A stretch of DNA of 64,000 nt from Diaphorobacter sp. HDW4A (GTDB lineage: Bacteria; Pseudomonadota; Gammaproteobacteria; Burkholderiales; Burkholderiaceae_C): positions 5,022,001 through 5,086,000 of the forward strand of contig NZ_CP049910.1 of assembly GCF_011305995.1 (NCBI RefSeq), read 5' to 3'. The position numbers and the translations under genes are program-made. Of the stretch, positions 1 through 8,811 are shown piece after piece. The number at the start of each line of letters is the position of its first letter. Within the stretch, counting starts at the first letter, position 1. Under the pieces are notes generated by a model, which saw only the letters and a program-made list of their open reading frames with translations, ran no database searches and had not been told where the DNA came from.

Positions 1-301
1 AGAATTTCACACGAAAACCGCTTGAACACAGTAGTTTTGCGGGCCATTGCAGCGCAAATCAAAGCGGTGCGCCGCGTGGCACGGGCTTATCCGATTTGCG
101 CATTTGCATGCTCGGAATCCGCATTGACACCCATTTTTCATTGCCCGTATAGTTGCGCCATCGATCGACACTAGGGTTGAATTCGATCGTTTTGCGCTGT
201 AGCCACAGGCCGAAGGAGACTTCGGCCAATTTTCGATTCAGTTGAAGAACGACATTCCAAATATTGGAATTCACAAAATCCACTGTGAAAGGGAAGAAGG
301 C
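1..301. other. Intergenic region upstream of the first operon
   Basis: No convincing gene is seen here. Open frames on either strand lack family resemblance and a ribosome binding site. The stretch probably holds the promoter of the following catabolic operon, and a perfect short palindrome lies at 254-270. The gene upstream of position 1 is outside the window. Confidence 0.5.
254..270. promoter_or_regulatory. Palindromic operator candidate (ATTCCAA-ATA-TTGGAAT)
   Basis: This is a perfect inverted repeat with 7-base arms and a 3-base centre, 31 bases upstream of the chosen start of the first receptor gene. Its size and place suit a dimeric regulator controlling the operon. No regulator gene is adjacent in the window, so the cognate protein is unknown. 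Confidence 0.4.
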
Positions 302-1306
302 ATGACGGGGTTTGACAAGACGACAAGACGAGGGGTTTTCAGCGCTCTGTCCGTTGCGGCGGTTGCGACCTTGACGGGGGTATCCGGTGCAGCGCAAGCG
401 AGCGAGACGGGTGGCTATCCGGCCAGGGAAATCGTGTTCATCGTGCCCTACCCGCCCGGTGGCAACAGCGACAACCTCGCGCGCATCTACGCGGACCGCC
501 TGCGCCAGAAGCTCGGCGCGATGATCGTCATCGAGAACAAGCCCGGCGGCACGACGTCGCTAGGCACCGGCGTGGTGGCGCGCGCCAAGCCCGATGGCTA
601 CACGCTGCTGCTGGCCACGAGCACTGCATTCACCGTGCTGCCACACCTGCGCAACGACCTGCCCTATGACCCGGTCAAGAGCTTCAGCTTCGTGGGCTCG
701 CTCGCCGGGTATCTGCCGGTGCTTGCGGTGCGCAACGAAGTGCCGGTCAACACGCTGCAGGAGTTTGTCGACTACGCACGCAAGCACCCTGGCAAGCTCA
801 GTTGGGGATCTGCGGGCGTGGCCTCGGGCGGGCATCTGGCGGGAGAGATTCTGAAGAAGGACGCCAAGCTCGACATGTTGCATGTGCCGTTCAAGGGCTC
901 GGCCGATTCGCTCTCCGCGATGCTCGGCGGGCATACGGATTTTCTGATCGACGGTGTGGGTCTGGAGGCGGTCAAGAGCGGCCGCGCCAAGGGCATCGTC
1001 ACCTTTGCGAGCGAGCGCAATCCCGAGCTGCCCAATCTGCCCACACCCAAGGAGGCGGGTTTTGATGTGACGCTGCCGTTCGAAGGCTTCTGGGGCATCG
1101 CCGTTCCCGTAGGCACGCCGCAACCCATCGTCGACAAGCTGGCCAAGGCCCAGCGCGAGATTCTGGAAGAGCCCGAGACACGCAAACGCTTCGGCAACAT
1201 CAGCCTGTCCGCAGGCTGGAAGCCGGGCGCGGACTACGCCAAGGACATCGAGACCAGCCGCGTCTACTACGGCGATCTGCTCAAGAAGGTGAATCTGAGC
1301 CAGTGA
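302..1306 (+). CDS. Bug/TctC-family extracytoplasmic solute receptor
   Basis: A 334-residue periplasmic binding protein of the tripartite tricarboxylate transporter (TctC/Bug) family, which captures small carboxylates. The N-terminus carries a twin-arginine-like signal (TRRGVFSAL) and a hydrophobic stretch up to about residue 33. Family motifs follow in order: VPYPPGGNSDNLAR near the start of the mature protein, NKPGGTTSLGT, PDGYTLL and HVPFKGSADS. The ATG at 302 is chosen because a purine-rich GGGAAGAAGG lies just before it and the signal peptide starts there; a longer frame from 242 lacks these. It overlaps the upstream end of the next frame but not its preferred start. No TctA/TctB membrane subunits are nearby, which is usual for the expanded Bug family in Burkholderiales. 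The ligand is unknown. Confidence 0.9.
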   Translation: MTGFDKTTRRGVFSALSVAAVATLTGVSGAAQASETGGYPAREIVFIVPYPPGGNSDNLARIYADRLRQKLGAMIVIENKPGGTTSLGTGVVARAKPDGYTLLLATSTAFTVLPHLRNDLPYDPVKSFSFVGSLAGYLPVLAVRNEVPVNTLQEFVDYARKHPGKLSWGSAGVASGGHLAGEILKKDAKLDMLHVPFKGSADSLSAMLGGHTDFLIDGVGLEAVKSGRAKGIVTFASERNPELPNLPTPKEAGFDVTLPFEGFWGIAVPVGTPQPIVDKLAKAQREILEEPETRKRFGNISLSAGWKPGADYAKDIETSRVYYGDLLKKVNLSQ

Positions 1307-1350
1307 CACGGACCCTTCCGACCCAACCAAAACGACAAGGAGACCGCAGC

Positions 1351-3486
1351 GTGTCGGCAGCGATGAAAGAGAACGTGCAGCAACCACGAGTCCCCAGTGC
1401 ATCGGCATCGGTGAGCCGCTTTCTGAACCCCGCATCCATCGCGCTCGTCGGGGCGTCGGAGGATCAATCCAAGTTCGGCGGGCGACTGTTTCGCATGCTG
1501 CTCAAGCACCGCTATGCGGGCCAGGTGCTGCCCATCAATCCGGCGCGTGATGAGCTGTTTGGCCTCAAGGCCTATGCCTCGCTCGACCAGCTCGACGCGG
1601 GTCCCGACCTCGTCGTGTTCACCGTTCCCGCCGACAAGGTGGTCGAACAAATCGAGCAGGCCGGACGCCTTGGCACACGCGCCGCGCTGGTGATCTCGGC
1701 AGGGTTTTCGGATGTGGGCGAGCAGGGGCTTGCGCGCGAGCATCAACTGCTGGAGATCGGCGCGCGCCACGGCATGCGCGTGATGGGCCCCAACTGTCTT
1801 GGCGTGATCAGCGCAGCCCACCAGCTCGTGCTGTGCTCGTCACCGATTCTCGAAATCGACCACCTTCCCTCGCAGCCCATTGGCTTCGTGAGCCAGAGTG
1901 GTGCGCTCATGACCACCTATTTCGACCGCGCATGGGCCATGGGCGGCGGCTTCACGCATGGGTTCTCGGTGGGCAATCAGGCGGATCTGGAGCTCTGCGA
2001 CTTCGTCGATTTTCTGATCGACGATCCGGCCACGCGCGTGATCTGCACCTATATCGAAGGTGTGAAAAACGCGGCACGCTTTCGCGCCACTGCAAGCCGC
2101 GCGGTGGCCGCTGGCAAGCCATGGCTCGCGGTGAAGGCCGGGCGCTCGAGTGCGGGCAGCGCGGCGGCGTTCTCGCACACGGCCAGCGTAGCGGGCGATC
2201 ACGCGGTGTTCGAGGCCGTGTGTCGCGAGGAAGGCGTAACGCTGCTCGACGACATGGGCGCAATGCTGCTGCTGGCCAACTCCATGTGGCGCGACAGCAC
2301 GCGCGCGGTGCGCAAGGTGGCCATCGTCACGCCCTCGGGCGGCGGCGGCGCACTCGGTGCGGATGCGCTGGCCGATCAGGGCGTGGCGCTCTCACAATTT
2401 TCCGATGCCACGCGCACTGCGCTCGCGCAGCACTACCCCAAGGGACAGGCCGACAACCCGGTCGATCTGGGCGCGCGCAGCACGCAGGACCCGAAGGTGG
2501 TGGCCGAAGCCACACTCGCCGCGATGGATGCCGACGCGGACACCGACGTGGTGCTGGTCACGTCGTCGATGTGCCCGCAGGAATGGGTCGATGGCCTCGT
2601 GGAGGTCAGCACGCGCGCTGATGCTACGGCCAACTCCAAACCGGTGATCTATGTGTTCGAGGCCGGAGCGACCTCGCAGGGCATGCGCGACAAGCTCGCC
2701 GCGCGCGGGTTTGCGTTCTCGTCCTCCAGCCTTGAAGCGGCGCGCGCGATTGCAGGCTGGAAACGCCGCAGCGACTGGCAGCCGCGCCACACGGCAGAGC
2801 GGCCCGTGCAGTGCGGGCCGCTTGACAACTGGCCGCGGGGCACGTTGGACGAAGCGCGCAGCAAGGCGCTGCTCGCGCAATACGGCCTGCCGGTGAACGC
2901 GGGTCAGCTCGCCACATCGGCAAAAGATGCCGCGAACGCAGCTACCGCGATGGGCTTTCCAGTCGTGATGAAGATCGTCTCGCCCGACATCGTGCACAAG
3001 ACCGAGGCGGGCGGCGTGGCGCTCAATATCCGCAGCGTCGGCGAGGCCGCAAGCACCTACGAACGCCTGATCACCAACGCGCGCGTCTACAAGGCCGATG
3101 CGCGCGTGGAGGGCCTGCTGGTGCAGGCTATGGCGCAGGGCGAGGTGGAGCTGCTGATCGGCGCGCGCTCCGATCCGCAGTTCGGCCCGGTGGTGGTGTT
3201 CGGCGCGGGCGGCGTGCTGGTTGAGCTGCTGGCCGACCGCGTGGTGGCCTCGGCCCCGCTTGCTGCGCAGGATGTGAGTGCGGCGCTCGATACACTGCCC
3301 ATTGGCCATCTGCTGAACGGCTACCGGGGCCGAACGCTCGACCGCGACGGCGTGATCGGCGCCATCGTGCGCGTGGGCTGGCTCGCGCACGATCTGCGCG
3401 ATACGGATTTCGAACTCGACATCAACCCGCTGATGGTTTCGCGCGAGCGCTGCATCGCGGTCGATGCACGGCTGCAAATCCGTTGA
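1351..3486 (+). CDS. Acyl-CoA synthetase, NDP-forming (acetate--CoA ligase family)
   Basis: A 711-residue fused acyl-CoA ligase of the ADP-forming acetyl-CoA synthetase/Pat-like family, which makes an acyl-CoA from a carboxylate, CoA and a nucleoside triphosphate through a phospho-histidine. The CoA-binding Rossmann domain begins near residue 25 (FLNPASIALVGASED). The succinyl-CoA-ligase-like domain follows, with the phospho-His segment GRSSAGSAAAFSHTASVAG. A C-terminal ATP-grasp domain has PVVMKIVSPDIVHKTEAGGV. The GTG at 1351 is preferred because AAGGAG lies 8 bases upstream; an in-frame start at 1303 would overlap the previous gene. It is co-directional with the receptor and hydratase genes, so its substrate is probably the imported acid or an oxidised derivative. 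Confidence 0.85.
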   Translation: MSAAMKENVQQPRVPSASASVSRFLNPASIALVGASEDQSKFGGRLFRMLLKHRYAGQVLPINPARDELFGLKAYASLDQLDAGPDLVVFTVPADKVVEQIEQAGRLGTRAALVISAGFSDVGEQGLAREHQLLEIGARHGMRVMGPNCLGVISAAHQLVLCSSPILEIDHLPSQPIGFVSQSGALMTTYFDRAWAMGGGFTHGFSVGNQADLELCDFVDFLIDDPATRVICTYIEGVKNAARFRATASRAVAAGKPWLAVKAGRSSAGSAAAFSHTASVAGDHAVFEAVCREEGVTLLDDMGAMLLLANSMWRDSTRAVRKVAIVTPSGGGGALGADALADQGVALSQFSDATRTALAQHYPKGQADNPVDLGARSTQDPKVVAEATLAAMDADADTDVVLVTSSMCPQEWVDGLVEVSTRADATANSKPVIYVFEAGATSQGMRDKLAARGFAFSSSSLEAARAIAGWKRRSDWQPRHTAERPVQCGPLDNWPRGTLDEARSKALLAQYGLPVNAGQLATSAKDAANAATAMGFPVVMKIVSPDIVHKTEAGGVALNIRSVGEAASTYERLITNARVYKADARVEGLLVQAMAQGEVELLIGARSDPQFGPVVVFGAGGVLVELLADRVVASAPLAAQDVSAALDTLPIGHLLNGYRGRTLDRDGVIGAIVRVGWLAHDLRDTDFELDINPLMVSRERCIAVDARLQIR

Positions 3487-3533
3487 AGACAGTGCTTTTC
3501 ACCAACCATTAAAACCGAAGGAGACCACTCACC

Positions 3534-4286
3534 ATGTCGCAATACGAATCCCTGTTGGTAGAGGATAAGGGCGATGGCGTCACGCTGTTGACCATCAACC
3601 GGCCGCACAAGCGCAACGCGCTCAACGCGACCGTGGTGCGCGAGCTGCAGGATGCGTTCATCCGCTTCGACGAAGACAAGAGCACGCGCGTGGCGGTGCT
3701 CACCAGTGCGAGCGACGAGGCGTTCTCGGCCGGTGCCGACCTGCACGAGTTCCCCGAACTCTGGCGCTGCATTCCCACCGTGGGCTTCCAGACCGACAAG
3801 CCCATCATTGGCGCGGTGAGCGGCTGGTGCGTAGGCGGCGCGCTGGTGCTCGCGATGATGACCGATCTGCTCGTCGCATCCGAGTCCTCCAAGTTCTACT
3901 ACCCCGAGGCCAAGGTGGGCTTCACCGGCGGCATCATTTCGGGCCTCGCCGCGCGCATTCCGCACCATGTGGCGATGGAGGTGATCCTGCTGTGCCGCAC
4001 GCTGGAGGCGCGCCGCGCGTTCGACATCGGCTTCGTCAACGAGATCACGCCCGTGGGCGAGCAGGTGGATGCAGCGCTCAAGATGGCGCACGAGCTCGCG
4101 AAGATGTCGCCCATGGTGCTGGCCACGCTCAAGCGCTTCGTCAACGAAGAGGTGCTGAGCAAGGGCCCGTCGGAGCAGATGGCGCGCACCATGCGCCAGC
4201 TGAAGATGATCGAGGAGAGCGCCGACTACCGCGAGGGTATGGCTGCTTTCAAGGAAAAGCGCCAGCCGGTATACACGGGGAATTGA
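3534..4286 (+). CDS. Enoyl-CoA hydratase/isomerase (crotonase) family protein
   Basis: A 250-residue crotonase-fold enzyme acting on the CoA thioester made by the preceding ligase. The oxyanion-hole segments are visible as KRNALNATVV and FSAGADLHEF, followed by GWCVGGALVLAMMTDLLVAS and the PEAKVGFTGGI loop, where crotonases place one catalytic glutamate. Length is normal for the family. AAGGAG precedes the ATG by 10 bases. It may hydrate an enoyl-CoA, eliminate a leaving group or hydrolyse a thioester; the sequence does not settle which. Confidence 0.85.
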   Translation: MSQYESLLVEDKGDGVTLLTINRPHKRNALNATVVRELQDAFIRFDEDKSTRVAVLTSASDEAFSAGADLHEFPELWRCIPTVGFQTDKPIIGAVSGWCVGGALVLAMMTDLLVASESSKFYYPEAKVGFTGGIISGLAARIPHHVAMEVILLCRTLEARRAFDIGFVNEITPVGEQVDAALKMAHELAKMSPMVLATLKRFVNEEVLSKGPSEQMARTMRQLKMIEESADYREGMAAFKEKRQPVYTGN

Positions 4287-4334
4287 GCCCCGCTTTCATA
4301 CATTTCATTTAGTCCACGAGGAATTTCAGACTCC

Positions 4335-4886
4335 ATGCATAAGCGTTTCGAAGATTTCATCGCTGCCATGACGCGGCTCACCAACGAGGCCGCCCACAAC
4401 GAGCCCCGCATTCTGGACGAAGGCGCTAAGCTGCTGGGCGATTTGGTCAGGCACGATGACTGGCTGGATGCGCGCCACGCCGTGCCGCATCCACAGTTCT
4501 ATCAGCAGTTTCTGCTGCACCGCGCGCCTGATGACAGCTTCAGCGTGGTGAGCTTTGTCTGGGGCCCGGGCCAGAAAACGCCCATCCACGACCACACCGT
4601 CTGGGGCCTGATCGGCATGCTGCGCAATGCCGAGGTGTCGCAGTCCTTCGACCGAGACGAGAACACCGGCACGCTCACCGCCACCGAACAGGTGCGGCTC
4701 GAACCCGGCACGGTGGAGGCCGTGTCGCCCACCATCGGCGATGTGCACCAAGTGATCAACGCGTTCGATGACCGCGTGTCGATCAGCATCCACGTGTACG
4801 GCGCGGACATCGGCAAGGTGCGCCGCCATGTGTTCGATCCGGCCACCGGCGCAGCCAAGGAATTTGTCTCCGGCTACGCCAACTGA
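4335..4886 (+). CDS. Cysteine/3-mercaptopropionate dioxygenase-like thiol dioxygenase
   Basis: A 183-residue cupin of the cysteine dioxygenase type I family, which oxidises a small thiol to its sulfinic acid with O2 at a mononuclear Fe(II). The three-histidine metal site is intact: His85 and His87 in TPIHDHTVWG and His138 in GDVHQV. The Ser-His-Tyr catalytic triad of the family is present as Ser151, His153 and Tyr155 in SIHVY. Arg63 in LLHRAP lies where the substrate carboxylate is usually held. Substrate choice between cysteine, 3-mercaptopropionate and related thiols cannot be read with certainty, but the neighbouring acyl-CoA ligase and hydratase favour a mercapto-acid over cysteine. AGGAA lies 10 bases before the ATG. 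Confidence 0.85.
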   Translation: MHKRFEDFIAAMTRLTNEAAHNEPRILDEGAKLLGDLVRHDDWLDARHAVPHPQFYQQFLLHRAPDDSFSVVSFVWGPGQKTPIHDHTVWGLIGMLRNAEVSQSFDRDENTGTLTATEQVRLEPGTVEAVSPTIGDVHQVINAFDDRVSISIHVYGADIGKVRRHVFDPATGAAKEFVSGYAN

Positions 4887-4971
4887 CGCAGCGAAAAGCG
4901 CGCGAGGCGAGTCAAGCCGAACATGTCGGGAAGAAATTTCGCAAGTCACACAACAACCAAGGAGACTGTCC

Positions 4972-5970
4972 ATGAGGAGATGTGCAAGACGTGGTGTTTT
5001 TTCTGCAGCCCTGATGCTCGCGCTGCCGTGGCTCGCTGTTGCGTCCGCCCCGGCGCACGCGGCCGACGACTACCCGAATCGCCCGCTCAAGATGATCGTG
5101 CCCTACCCCGCAGGCGGCACGGCCGATCTCATGGCGCGCAACTTCTGCGAGTTTCTGGGCCGCGAGCTCGGCCAGCCCATCGTCGTGGAAAACAAACCCG
5201 GTGCGGCCGGTCAGCTAGGCACCTCGCTCACGGCCAAGGCCGCGCCCGATGGCTACACGCTCGGTGAATCCAACGCGGGCACCTTCGAGGTCTCGCCGCA
5301 TCTCTACAAATCGCTGCCCTACAACCTGCAGAACGACTTCGAGCAGATCGCGGTGATGGGCCGCATGGGCGTGGTCTACGGCGTGAGCGCGGAGTCGTCG
5401 ATCAAGTCGCTCGACGACCTGGTCCGCGAGGCCAAGAAGAACCCCGGCAAGCTCTCGTTCGCGACGCCGGGCGTGGGCTCGTCCAACCACCTCTCGGGCG
5501 CGCTGCTCGCATCCACCGCAGGCATCGACTGGATGCACGTCCCGTTCAAGGGCGTGGCCGAATTTCTACCAGCCGTGCTCGGCGGACAGGTCACCGCATT
5601 GGTGGACCAGTACCCGTCGATGATGAAGCAGCTCGAAGGCGGAAAGATCCGCGGCATCGCGGTCAGCACGGCCGAACGCATTCCGTCGTCGCCCAACGTG
5701 CCCACGTTCAAGGAAAGCGGCTATCCCGATCTGGTGTTCTACAGCTGGTTCGGCCTGATGGTGCCCAAGGGGGTGCCCGCGCCCATCGTCGACAAACTCA
5801 CCAACGCGAGCCGCAAGATCATCCACAATCCCGACTACCGCACCAAGGTAGCGGCGCTCGGTGCCGAGCCCAGCGACGTGATGCGCACCGACATGGTCAA
5901 GCTCATACAGACCAACAGCCAGGTCTGGAAGAAAGTCATCGACGACAACAAGATCGTGGTCGACAAATGA
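4972..5970 (+). CDS. Bug/TctC-family extracytoplasmic solute receptor (second copy)
   Basis: A 332-residue periplasmic receptor of the same family as the first gene, but clearly diverged. The signal peptide runs to about residue 32 and ends in APAHA; MRRCARRGVFSAA has a basic n-region resembling a Tat signal. Motifs are VPYPAGGTADLMAR, ENKPGAAGQLGTS, PDGYTLG and HVPFKGVAEFLPAVLGG. The ATG at 4972 follows AAGGAGACTGTCC, and the same AAGGAGAC box precedes the second and third genes of the operon. Having two receptors in one operon suggests two related ligands or a donor/acceptor arrangement. Confidence 0.9.
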   Translation: MRRCARRGVFSAALMLALPWLAVASAPAHAADDYPNRPLKMIVPYPAGGTADLMARNFCEFLGRELGQPIVVENKPGAAGQLGTSLTAKAAPDGYTLGESNAGTFEVSPHLYKSLPYNLQNDFEQIAVMGRMGVVYGVSAESSIKSLDDLVREAKKNPGKLSFATPGVGSSNHLSGALLASTAGIDWMHVPFKGVAEFLPAVLGGQVTALVDQYPSMMKQLEGGKIRGIAVSTAERIPSSPNVPTFKESGYPDLVFYSWFGLMVPKGVPAPIVDKLTNASRKIIHNPDYRTKVAALGAEPSDVMRTDMVKLIQTNSQVWKKVIDDNKIVVDK

Positions 5971-6064
5971 CTCGCGTGGGGACTCACACGCCCCCCGCCT
6001 GCGGCATCATCGACATCGACACGCCACCTACTTACAACGCTTCACGCGAAGCCGGATACGCACC

Positions 6065-7675
6065 ATGGACAACGCCAACTCCCCCACCTCCAACCACCCC
6101 ACGCAGAACGGCGCCGACGTGCTGGTGGACACGCTGCTCGCCAATCAGATCGACGTCTGCTTCGCCAACCCCGGCACGTCGGAGATGCACTTCGTCGCCG
6201 CGCTCGACCGCAAGCCGCAGATGCGCTGCATCCTCGGCCTGTTCGAAGGCGTGGTCACCGGCGCGGCCGACGGCTACGCGCGCATGGCCGAAAAGCCTGC
6301 ATGCACGTTGCTGCACACGGGCCCCGGCTTGGCGAACGCACTTGCCAACATGCACAACGCGCGCCGCGCGAACACGCCGATGGTGAACATCGTTGGCGAC
6401 CACGCGAGCTATCACCTGCACTACGACGCAGCCCTCACCAGCGACATCGAATCGCTTGCACGCCCCATGTCCAAATGGGTGGGACGCGTGCGCCACGCGG
6501 GCGAGGTCGCGCAGCAGGCAGCCGAGGCGATTCACCAGTCCACCACGCTCGGCGGCGGTGTGACCACGCTGATTCTTCCGGCCGACGCGGCGTGGTCAGA
6601 GACCTCGGTGTCCACCGTGCTGGCCAAACCCGCCGAAGCCCTGCAGCTCGACGATGCCGCGCTGCGCCAGAGCGTGCGCGCGCTGGCATCCAAGGAAGAC
6701 GGCAAGACTCTCATCATGCTTTCGGGCCGCGCGCTGCGTGAAGACGCGCTTGCCATCGCACAGAGCATCGCCGAGCGCACTGGCGCACACCTGCTCGCCC
6801 AGCAATCGAACGCCCGCACCCAGCGCGGCCGGGGTCGCGTTGCCATCGAACGCGTGCCCTACAACGTGGACGCTGCACTCAAGCTGCTCGCACCGTATCA
6901 ACGCGTCATCTGCATCGGCGCAAAGGCCCCCGTGGCCTTCTTCGCCTATCCCGGCAAGCCCGGCTCCATGCTGCCCGCGAACTGCGAAGTCATCACACTG
7001 AGCCCGCTCGGCGGCGATGCGCTGCAGGCACTCCAGCACCTGGCCGAAGCCGTAGGCGCGAACGGCAAACCGCAATCGCTCATCGCCCAGCCGCATCTCG
7101 AAGCCAGCGAGCAACTGAGCTGGAGCACGGCCACGCCGATCAACCCGCTCACCTTCGCTCAGGCCATGGCCGAGCTGATCCCCGAGAACGCCATCGTCTG
7201 CGACGAATCGGTCAGCTCGGGCCGCGACTTCTTCCGCCACACCATGCAGGCCGCGCCGCACGACTACCTGCAGATCACTGGCGGCGCCATCGGCAACGGC
7301 ATCCCCTTGGCCACCGGCGCGGCCGTCGCCTGTCCCGACCGCAAGGTCGTGCTGATGCAGGCCGACGGCAGCGCGATGTACACGCTGCAAGGCTTGTGGA
7401 CGCAGGCGCGCGAGCAGCTCGACGTGCTCAACATCATCCTTTCCAACCGCACCTACGCCATCCTCAAGGGCGAGTTCAAGAGTGTAGGCGCAGGCACCCC
7501 CGGCAAGAACGCCCGCCAAATGCTCGACCTCGACAACCCCGCCCTCGACTGGCTCGCCATCGCCAAGGGCTGCGGCATCGAATCCGTGCGCGCCACCCAC
7601 ATCGCCGAACTCGGCGACGCGGTGCGCGCGGCGCTCAAGCGCAAGGGGCCGTTTCTGATTGAGGCCGTTTTCTAA
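6065..7675 (+). CDS. Thiamine-diphosphate enzyme, acetolactate synthase large-subunit-like
   Basis: A 536-residue ThDP-dependent enzyme of the acetolactate synthase/benzoylformate decarboxylase group. The N-terminal pyrimidine-binding domain holds the catalytic-type glutamate in LFEGVVTGAADGYAR and the substrate loop ANPGTSEMHF. The central NAD-like domain runs roughly over residues 190-330. The C-terminal diphosphate domain has ADGSAMYTLQGLWTQ followed by ILSNRTYAIL, matching the GDG-X(24-30)-N metal site except that the first glycine is alanine. No small regulatory subunit is nearby, so a biosynthetic IlvB role is unlikely; decarboxylation of a 2-oxo acid is a better guess. The ribosome binding site is weak (GAAGCCGG), about 95 bases after the previous gene. 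The gene ends 38 bases before the convergent rtcA. Confidence 0.75.
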   Translation: MDNANSPTSNHPTQNGADVLVDTLLANQIDVCFANPGTSEMHFVAALDRKPQMRCILGLFEGVVTGAADGYARMAEKPACTLLHTGPGLANALANMHNARRANTPMVNIVGDHASYHLHYDAALTSDIESLARPMSKWVGRVRHAGEVAQQAAEAIHQSTTLGGGVTTLILPADAAWSETSVSTVLAKPAEALQLDDAALRQSVRALASKEDGKTLIMLSGRALREDALAIAQSIAERTGAHLLAQQSNARTQRGRGRVAIERVPYNVDAALKLLAPYQRVICIGAKAPVAFFAYPGKPGSMLPANCEVITLSPLGGDALQALQHLAEAVGANGKPQSLIAQPHLEASEQLSWSTATPINPLTFAQAMAELIPENAIVCDESVSSGRDFFRHTMQAAPHDYLQITGGAIGNGIPLATGAAVACPDRKVVLMQADGSAMYTLQGLWTQAREQLDVLNIILSNRTYAILKGEFKSVGAGTPGKNARQMLDLDNPALDWLAIAKGCGIESVRATHIAELGDAVRAALKRKGPFLIEAVF

Positions 7676-7713
7676 ACCGTGGGATGCCAGCCGCCCTGGA
7701 CGACTGGCTTCAT

Positions 7714-8775
7714 TCACGTGCGCCCCACCTGAACGCGATGCGTGCGCGATTCTGCCGAAAGCTGCTGCTCTGTGATGCGCACCGGCAGGAAGCGCTGAAT
7801 CACCTCGAAATTCGTCCGCGCATGCTGAGTCAGCGGGCTGCACGTGTAGCTCGCGCCGCGTCCGGTCCGCCACACGGCCAACGCGAGCGGCAATACCCAC
7901 TGATCGCCAAGATAGGGGCCCACCGCTGAATCGGCTGCCAGAAACTTGCGCACCTCGCCAGCCAGTGAGCGCGCCACCTGCTCCGAGCTCACGCCCTTTT
8001 CGCCAAGGCGCGTGAACACTTCGCAGACATTCTCGTACGCGAGCATGGCCATCAGTGCATTGCCGGGGCCTTCGTTCTGGCGGGCTTCGCCCTGACGCAT
8101 CTGGTCTTCTTGCCAACCCAATTGCAGGCGCAGCTCTTCCAGCTCGCGCCGCGCCACCGAGCGCGGAATCGCAGCGCACAGGCATTCCGCATAGCTTTCG
8201 CGCAGCGCGCCGCGTTCCAGCAAATCGAACGGCGCGAGTGTGGCGGCAGCGGGGCTGATCTCGGCCTCGATCACACCGCCACCTGCCGGGTAGAAACCAT
8301 GGCGCTTGAGTTCCAGTTGCACTGGCGCACCCAAGCGGCGCATGAGTGGCGCATAGCTCAAGTCGAGAAACTGGAACGGCGGTGCCATCGGGTTGTGCGT
8401 ACCGCCCTTGATCGTGATGCGGCTTGTGCCTTCTCCAAACAGCAACGCAGGCCAGACGGTCTGCAGCACCAGCGTGCAGCTTCCCGCAGAGCCGATGACG
8501 AATTCATAGTCGCCCGATTGCAGCTTGCCCGGCGTGAACACGAGGCGCTGCGAGTTGAGCGCTGCGCCTTCCACCTGCGCGCCCGAAATCGCCGCGGCCG
8601 CGTTCACGCAGGTCAGGTGCTGGCGCATGAGACCGGGCTTCGCACGCTTGGCGCGGATGTTGTCGAGGACAAATGGCGTTCCCGTGATGACGGAAAGTGC
8701 CAGTGACGTCCGCAGGATCTGGCCGCCACCCTCTCCAGTGGAACCGTCGATTTCGATGATGGTTGTCGTTGTCAT
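7714..8775 (-). CDS. rtcA: RNA 3'-terminal phosphate cyclase
   Basis: A 353-residue RtcA. It converts RNA 3'-phosphate or 2'-phosphate ends to 2',3'-cyclic phosphates through a covalent enzyme-histidine-AMP intermediate. The N-terminus has the family signature EIDGSTGEGGGQILRTSLA. The adenylated histidine is His318 in LTQHARTNFEV. GGTHNPMAPP and HGFYPAGGGVIEAEI are further conserved blocks, and the length matches the family. It is the last gene of the RNA-repair operon, 36 bases after the zinc-ribbon/HEAT gene. In this context it would prepare ends for the RtcB ligase. Confidence 0.95.
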   Translation of the reverse strand: MTTTTIIEIDGSTGEGGGQILRTSLALSVITGTPFVLDNIRAKRAKPGLMRQHLTCVNAAAAISGAQVEGAALNSQRLVFTPGKLQSGDYEFVIGSAGSCTLVLQTVWPALLFGEGTSRITIKGGTHNPMAPPFQFLDLSYAPLMRRLGAPVQLELKRHGFYPAGGGVIEAEISPAAATLAPFDLLERGALRESYAECLCAAIPRSVARRELEELRLQLGWQEDQMRQGEARQNEGPGNALMAMLAYENVCEVFTRLGEKGVSSEQVARSLAGEVRKFLAADSAVGPYLGDQWVLPLALAVWRTGRGASYTCSPLTQHARTNFEVIQRFLPVRITEQQLSAESRTHRVQVGRT

Positions 8776-8811
8776 GATTGCAATTCTTCTTGTTCAAGTG
8801 CTCTTCGGTTT

